Source of the DNA: Acidobacteriota bacterium | GTDB taxonomy: Bacteria; Acidobacteriota; Terriglobia; Terriglobales; Acidobacteriaceae | Direction of reading: 5' to 3' | DNA length: 53,402 nucleotides | NCBI GenBank assembly: GCA_013290025.1 | Contig: JABCYV010000005.1 | Span: 1-53,402 of the forward strand | Shown: in pieces, positions 49,184-53,402 of the stretch | How the letters are laid out: each line of letters starts with the position of its first letter | Position numbering within the stretch: position 1 is the stretch's first letter | The notes under the pieces: generated by a model | Told to the model about the DNA's origin: nothing | Databases searched by the model: none | Seen by the model: only the letters and a program-made list of their open reading frames with translations | Made by a program: the position numbers and the translations under genes

Positions 49184-49561
49184 ATGAGAACCGCTTCCGT
49201 AATCGCACGATATCTGGCGGGCGTGATCTTTCTTGTTATGGGGCTGAACGGCTTCCTGCACTTCATTCCCTTTCCCCCTCCGCCGGGCGTTGCTGGACAG
49301 TTCATGGGCGCCCTTTATGTCTCGCATTACCTCTGGGTGATCTTCGCGTTTCAGGTCATCGCAGGCGTACTTCTGCTGGTCAACCGCTACGTACCGTTGG
49401 CGGTGGCAGTGCTGGCTCCGGTCATTGTCAACATCCTTACTTTCCACGCCTTGATGGCCCCGAGCGGGCTTCCGCTGGCCCTCTTCGTGGCTGTGTTGTG
49501 GGCCGCGATCTTCATCGACGTGCGACCGGCGTTTTCCGGGTTGTTCCAGGCGCATGGGTGA
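49184..49561 (+). CDS. DoxX-family membrane protein
   Basis: 125 residues from the ATG at 49184 with AGGAGAACC upstream. Four membrane helices: VIARYLAGVIFLVMGLNGFL, FMGALYVSHYLWVIFAFQVI, VPLAVAVLAPVIVNILTFHA and LALFVAVLWAAIFIDVRPAF. The helix 1 sequence GLNGFLHF and the end FIDVRPAFSGLFQ are typical of DoxX-like proteins. Some DoxX proteins act with thiol or oxidative-stress systems; function here unknown. Probably repressed by the adjacent MarR. Confidence 0.85.
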   Translation: MRTASVIARYLAGVIFLVMGLNGFLHFIPFPPPPGVAGQFMGALYVSHYLWVIFAFQVIAGVLLLVNRYVPLAVAVLAPVIVNILTFHALMAPSGLPLALFVAVLWAAIFIDVRPAFSGLFQAHG

Positions 49562-49620
49562 GGATGCCGCCAAGATGTACGATTGGTTGGACCGCGTCGG
49601 CTATGCGGTGGCGATCAGAC

Positions 49621-49767
49621 GTTGCGACCGTGTACGCACTCCAAGATGCAGCCCAGGCCTGGAAGGACATCGCCGAGAAACTGCCAAGGGTTCATGGGCT
49701 GTCGTCCAGTGGGCCCGGAGCGGCAAGACGCAAGTCACACGGCAAGATCGTGCTTCGTGTGTCCTAG
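49621..49767 (+). pseudogene. Zinc-type alcohol dehydrogenase/quinone reductase, 3' remnant
   Basis: The stretch ATVYALQDAAQAWKDIAEKL, then PGAARRKSHGKIVLRVS and a stop, is the C-terminal end of zinc-dependent medium-chain dehydrogenases and quinone oxidoreductases (xxxLxDAAxAxxxxxxxxxxGKIVLxV). Only about 48 codons remain. The 50 or so bp before it could be older remnant of the same or another gene. Not functional. Confidence 0.6.
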
Positions 49768-49942
49768 ACATCTCCCACGAGTGACATACGTCTTGGGTCA
49801 TGGCCGGGCGTATTGCAAAAGCCGAAGGACCCTTCGTTTCTTGGCGGGAGCGATGAAGGGTCGACAAGTTATTTTCTGCTGAACTATAACAGCGCACAAA
49901 GAGGCGGAAATCTACAAAGCAATCACGAGGAGGGATTCTCAA

Positions 49943-50403
49943 ATGAACTATGACAACGAGGCAATCGTACGAAACGCCTACCATACGGCTGAGGGGAACG
50001 TTCTAGATATCCCCGGATGGATCGGCAGCTTCACCGAGGATGGAGTGTTTAACAACGTCACCGGCGAAGAGTCATATCGAGGCGAGCATCTAAAAGACGT
50101 CGTAATCGCCTTTGGACAAATGTTGCCGACGTTCACCGCGAACTTCACCGGGTCAATGTCATGGGCGACGTCGTCGCCATTGAGCTGTCCATTCAAGGAA
50201 CCTTTCGCGGCCCGATGGAAACGCCCGCCGGCGTGATCCAGCCAACAGGAGCAAAGGTCAACATCCCGTGCGCGGACTTCTTCTACATGAGGAAGGGCAA
50301 GATCGGGAGATTCGACTGCTACCCCGCGCTCAACATCATGCTCAAGCAAATGGGCGTGCCGCCTGACTTCGCTTCCGCGGTGAAGCGTTCGACCCAACGG
50401 TGA
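49943..50403 (+). pseudogene. SnoaL/NTF2-like protein with one frameshift
   Basis: Starts MNYDNEAIVRNAYHTAEGNV with GAGGAGGGATT upstream. The first frame is right up to FGQMLP near 50127; adding one base there gives DVHRELHRVNVMGDVVAIEL, and the rest (IQGTFRGPMETPAG, KVNIPCADFFYMRKGKIGRF) is in the other frame to the stop at 50403. One base, probably a G near 50128, is missing. Intact homologues are about 153 residues, a SnoaL-like fold. Either a recent pseudogene or a sequencing error. Confidence 0.82.
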
Positions 50404-50410
50404 CACCATT

Positions 50411-50773
50411 ATGTCCTACAGCATATCGACGTTGGTGATCCGCAACCTTCACGACGTCTTCGGTGAAAACGACCCCGCACGCCGGCGCGCGGCCATCAAC
50501 GAGATATTCACCGAAGATTGCGTGTTCTACGAGCCCAAGGGCGTTTACCGTGGCCACGACGAGATCGATCGCATCGCCGGCGCGATCAAGGCTACTCAGC
50601 CTGACTTTCAGTATCAGCCAATTGCCGAGCCCGAAGAGTTGGGCAATGGCGAGCGGGTCCGATGGGTATCGGGCCGCCCTGGTAAGGCGCCAGCTTACGC
50701 CGGGACTGATTTCATCATCGCCCGGGATGGCCGGATTGCCGCCGTTTATCTGTTTTTCGACAAGCTACCCTGA
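50411..50773 (+). CDS. Nuclear transport factor 2-like (SnoaL) protein
   Basis: 120 residues, starting 7 bp after the frameshifted gene. NTF2-like fold: VIRNLHDVFGENDPARRRAA, INEIFTEDCVFYEPKGVYRG, DEIDRIAGAIKATQPDFQYQ and GTDFIIARDGRIAAVYLFFD. Such small proteins bind or isomerise small molecules, often polyketide-like or steroid-like. The catalytic residue cannot be fixed. Intact, unlike its neighbours. Cotranscription with the preceding gene is likely by spacing. Confidence 0.85.
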   Translation: MSYSISTLVIRNLHDVFGENDPARRRAAINEIFTEDCVFYEPKGVYRGHDEIDRIAGAIKATQPDFQYQPIAEPEELGNGERVRWVSGRPGKAPAYAGTDFIIARDGRIAAVYLFFDKLP

Positions 50774-50774
50774 G

Positions 50775-50836
50775 CTGGACGATCTTCGTCGATGTGAAAC
50801 CGGCCTTTGCCGGGGTGTTCCAGAAGGAGATTGAGT
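50775..50836 (+). pseudogene. DoxX-type gene, 3' remnant
   Basis: The bases directly after the NTF2-like gene translate as WTIFVDVKPAFAGVFQKEIES. This matches the C-terminus of the DoxX protein at 49184-49561 (IFIDVRPAFSGLFQ). Only about 20 codons remain, so a second, deleted DoxX copy once ended here. Confidence 0.6.
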
Positions 50837-50837
50837 C

Positions 50838-51850
50838 ATGGTCGGCATCGTAGTCGTAACACGCGCGTCCCTGTTGATCGCTCGGCGCACCTCCTCGTGG
50901 ACGATCGACGCACACTTGGGCGGACTATCGCCCGAATGTGTCGCAGTCGACCTGCGCAGTCCGGCTCAAGTGTACTGCGGAACTGCCCGTGACGGTCTCT
51001 TCCGAAGCCGCGACAGCGGCCGGAATTGGGAGCCAGCCGGACCGGGTATCGACCACCCGAAGATCACCGCGGTTGATGTGGGTCACGCGGGACAAGCTGA
51101 CGGGTTCGGTATCGTCTATGCCGGTACCGAACCAAGTGCGGTGTTTCGCTCCGACAATGGCGGCGATAGCTGGGTGGACCTAGCCGGATTGCGCGCGCTC
51201 CCTTCTGCTAACACCTGGAGTTTTCCCCCACGCCCCCACACGCATCATGTTCGGTGGATCGAAGCCGACGTGAGCGTCGCGGATCGCGTGTTCGTCGCGA
51301 TCGAAGCTGGCGCGCTCGTGCGCACGTTCGACGGCGGGCGGACCTGGCGTGATCGCGTTCGCGGCGGTCGTACGACACGCACACGGCGCTGACGCACCAA
51401 CTTGCACCCGGGCGGATTTACTCGGCCGCCGGCGACGGGTACTTTGAAAGCACCGATGCTGCGGACTCGTGGAGTTCGCCCGAGGATGGATTGAAGCACC
51501 GCTACCTCGTGGGCGTGGCCGTGGATCCTGCGGATCCAGATACTGTGATCGTGTCCGCAACAGACGACCCCGGATCCGCCTATTCGCCGCGGCGGGCCGA
51601 GTCGTACGTCTATCGGAAGACTGGGCTCAAGCGATGGGAGCAGGCAATGAGCGGCCTGCCGGAGGCGAAGGGCACGACGGTGAGCCGGTTCGCCACTCAT
51701 GCTGGCGAGCCAGGTGTCATCTACGCTGCCAATAACCACGGACTCTTCAGATCTGATGATTCAGGATGGAGCTGGAAGGCTCTGGACCTCCCTTGGCCAG
51801 AGCCCGGGCTTGCAGATGGCGTGGAGGCACTTGCCTGTCTTCCGGAGTGA
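50838..51850 (+). pseudogene. BNR/WD40-like repeat protein with one frameshift
   Basis: Starts MVGIVVVTRASLLIARRTSS with GGAG upstream. The first frame has propeller repeats (VYCGTARDGLFRSRDSGRNW, IVYAGTEPSAVFRSDNGGDS, LVRTFDGGRTWRDRV) and hits a stop at 51390-51392. In another frame from about 51368 the same pattern continues: YDTHTALTHQLAPGRIYSAA, GDGYFESTDAADSWSS, VAVDPADPDTVIVSATDDPG and NNHGLFRSDDSGWSWKAL, to a stop at 51850. One indel near 51368 explains it. Without it the product would be about 337 residues, an intracellular six- or seven-bladed propeller of unknown role. Confidence 0.82.
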
Positions 51851-51932
51851 TATGGAAAGACGTTCTGCGGTGTGTCCCTATGCAGGCTCGAAGTCGATAA
51901 CTTTCAATTGAGATGGGAGTAGTTCAACCATT

Positions 51933-52826
51933 TTAGCCACCCGCAATCTCCAATAATTCATCGGCGTGTAATTGTGCCCATTCCTTCAGCAACAATGGCT
52001 CGCGACCTAGAATTTTCTTTGTATCGTCTCTTACGGTTCCAACGTAAGCCATTCTTCCGTCCTCGACGTAGCGGAAGAATTCGAATCCTCCCTTTGAATA
52101 CGCTGGTTCAAACATTGAACCCGGCTGGGTCGTTTCGTTTAGGAAAGTTTCGGCATCGAGGACTGCTGCTGTGAACTTACGGCCGGTAGCCGCAGTTAGA
52201 CTTTCAGTCACTTGCTGCGGAGTGAGTGCATCCGCTGAAAAGAAATAGTCCTTTCCACTGTGTTTTTCCGGCCCTTCCATGAGAACTACGGCTGCAGCTT
52301 CTGCTAGATCTTCCAAAGCAGTAAACCCAAGAGCTTTGGAAGTGTATGGCTTGTACTGACCACCTCTGATCGAGGTATGGGTTAGCAAATTCTGCATAAA
52401 CATATTGGGATGTAAATTCGTCCAGGCAACGCCGCTGCTGCGAAGATATGCTTCAATCATCTGATGCCAAGCGAAAACCGTAGCGTAGGAGTCCTGGTCT
52501 GTCGTGAATGCGCCGAGGTGCACGATATGATTGACCCCATTACGCTTTGCCGCATCGATAAGTGATTTGCTTTGCACAAGCATGTCAACCGTATAACCAG
52601 TTATCAGAAAAACGCCTGTGACGTTTTTCAATGCCTCCTCGAAAGTTCGTGGATCATCGAGATCGATAAAGCGCGACGCTCCGAATTGATCTGCAAGCTC
52701 TCTCAGATTCGCTTTCCTTCGCGACCCTACCGAAAACTTTGCTTCCCTGTTTTTTAAATTTGTGGCGACAAGTTTTCCTACTTGTCCTGTTACACCCAAC
52801 ACCAGTACGTTGCTTGAACCGTTCAT
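51933..52826 (-). CDS. NmrA-like NAD(P)-binding reductase
   Basis: 297 residues with AGGAGATTC-type ribosome site before the ATG. The N-terminal Rossmann motif is LVLGVTGQVGKLVATNLKNR. Further landmarks are DDPRTFEEALKNVTGVFLIT, HIVHLGAFTTDQDS and WTNLHPNMFMQNLLTHT, as in NmrA and the quinone oxidoreductase QorB. The family includes redox sensors and true reductases. Its ATG overlaps the stop of the upstream LLM-type gene (ATGA), so the two are coupled. Confidence 0.9.
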   Translation of the reverse strand: MNGSSNVLVLGVTGQVGKLVATNLKNREAKFSVGSRRKANLRELADQFGASRFIDLDDPRTFEEALKNVTGVFLITGYTVDMLVQSKSLIDAAKRNGVNHIVHLGAFTTDQDSYATVFAWHQMIEAYLRSSGVAWTNLHPNMFMQNLLTHTSIRGGQYKPYTSKALGFTALEDLAEAAAVVLMEGPEKHSGKDYFFSADALTPQQVTESLTAATGRKFTAAVLDAETFLNETTQPGSMFEPAYSKGGFEFFRYVEDGRMAYVGTVRDDTKKILGREPLLLKEWAQLHADELLEIAGG

Positions 52827-53402
52827 TTGAATCTCCTTTCAACATTTGGTACCAGTTTGATTTCCGCGGCAATGCGAGCCACGCGGTCATATGAGTCCAT
52901 CCGGTCGCTGTGCTCATACGTATCCGTCACAACGATTACCTCATCGGCATGAGTATCATTCACCAGTTTCTCCAGCCCAGCCTGCACGGTTGCATCCGAT
53001 CCGACAATTGCTGCGCCCAGTCTGTTCTCCACCGCTGCTTTTTCAATGTCACTCCAAAGGGGCTCCATTGAATCGACTGGAGGCAACAATTCAAGCGACT
53101 CGCCCCGAATCAGTCGCAGAAAACGTTGTTGGGGAGCAGTGAACAATCGCTGAGCTGCAGCGTCTGTGTTCGCTGCAATCACCGGCACCGCAACAAGCAA
53201 ATACGGGTTTTGCAATACCTCACTAGGCTGGAAACGTTCTCCATAAAATTTCGCTGCCGCGTCCAAAGCGTCAGGTGCAAAATGTGCTGCGAAAGCAAAG
53301 GGCAAGCCTAATGCCGCCGCCAGTTGAGCACTGAAGTCGCTCGATCCGAGCAACGTGATTGGCACATTGCTGTTTTGTCCGGGTATTGCTTTGACGAGCT
53401 GA
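52823..53402 (-). CDS. LLM-class flavin-dependent oxidoreductase, N-terminally incomplete (runs off right edge)
   Basis: The frame is open to the window edge; 192 codons are visible, the C-terminal about half of a luciferase-like monooxygenase. It reads PITLLGSSDFSAQLAAALGL, PFAFAAHFAPDALDAAAKFY, and VAVPVIAANTDAAAQRLF, then GAAIVGSDATVQAGLEKLVN and DEVIVVTDTYEHSDRMDSYD. These segments match LLM proteins of the YhbW type, which use FMNH2 and oxygen. The start lies outside the window. Downstream NmrA-type gene overlaps by 4 bp, so they form an operon. Confidence 0.9.
   Translation of the reverse strand, partial: QLVKAIPGQNSNVPITLLGSSDFSAQLAAALGLPFAFAAHFAPDALDAAAKFYGERFQPSEVLQNPYLLVAVPVIAANTDAAAQRLFTAPQQRFLRLIRGESLELLPPVDSMEPLWSDIEKAAVENRLGAAIVGSDATVQAGLEKLVNDTHADEVIVVTDTYEHSDRMDSYDRVARIAAEIKLVPNVERRFK

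Noticed and set aside
1-53402. CRISPR array
   Set aside because: No regularly spaced direct repeats were seen; the only repeats are dispersed hairpins of variable spacing and orientation.

Overview
The window looks like chromosomal DNA of an Acidobacteriota member, probably class Terriglobia. The grounds are gene content and style: a large Oar-like TonB receptor with an N-terminal Cna-B-type domain, many secreted beta-propeller proteins, a cluster of very small conserved-looking proteins near an Hsp20, and hairpin repeats with a GGGTGCCCC head. This is an inference from families, not a database result. There are no plasmid or phage structural genes, and one tRNA (Asp, GTC) is present.

Layout. 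1-4.6 kb: a secreted protein running off the left edge on the minus strand, then small proteins, a single-domain response regulator and an Hsp20 chaperone. 4.8-8.3 kb: a repeat-rich accessory patch with several GGGTGCCCC-headed hairpins, a RAYT-type (REP-associated) Y1 transposase broken by one amber codon and flanked by inverted copies of the hairpin, and an RHS C-terminal remnant whose homology stops where another hairpin begins. 8.5-9.4 kb: a 242-bp element of nested inverted repeats directly upstream of a PD-(D/E)XK nuclease gene. 9.4-13.4 kb: UbiD decarboxylase carrying an in-frame palindromic insertion, an M15 peptidase and a FabF-type ketosynthase. 13.7-18.8 kb: a secreted BNR-type protein, TlyA, YebC and a short AI-2E-type membrane protein. 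18.9-25.2 kb: an ECF sigma / membrane anti-sigma / Spy-like operon, PurQ, an outer-membrane barrel, a lactonase-fold lipoprotein, a Gfo/Idh/MocA oxidoreductase and a secreted protein.

25.9-33.9 kb looks like one uptake and catabolic locus: an MFS permease, a DUF4387-AtuA/DUF1446 pair, an FCD-type GntR regulator and a TonB receptor, with near-identical palindromes (TGTCTACAG type) in front of the AtuA-like gene and between the regulator and the receptor. 34-39.9 kb has a histidine kinase, an OmpR-type regulator on the other strand, a YncE-like propeller, and a degenerate sigma-like protein. 40-44.3 kb has a secreted protein, a three-gene membrane/envelope cluster and a divergent AraC-type regulator.

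44.5-51.9 kb is a decayed region starting at tRNA-Asp: an integrase C-terminal remnant abuts the tRNA 3' end, followed by a DsbA C-terminal fragment, TetR with aldo-keto reductase and epimerase genes, a frameshifted and truncated SDR, MarR with divergent DoxX and a palindromic operator, an alcohol dehydrogenase 3' remnant, a frameshifted SnoaL-like gene, a DoxX 3' remnant and a frameshifted BNR-repeat gene. The right edge holds an NmrA-type reductase translationally coupled to an LLM flavin oxidoreductase that runs off the window.
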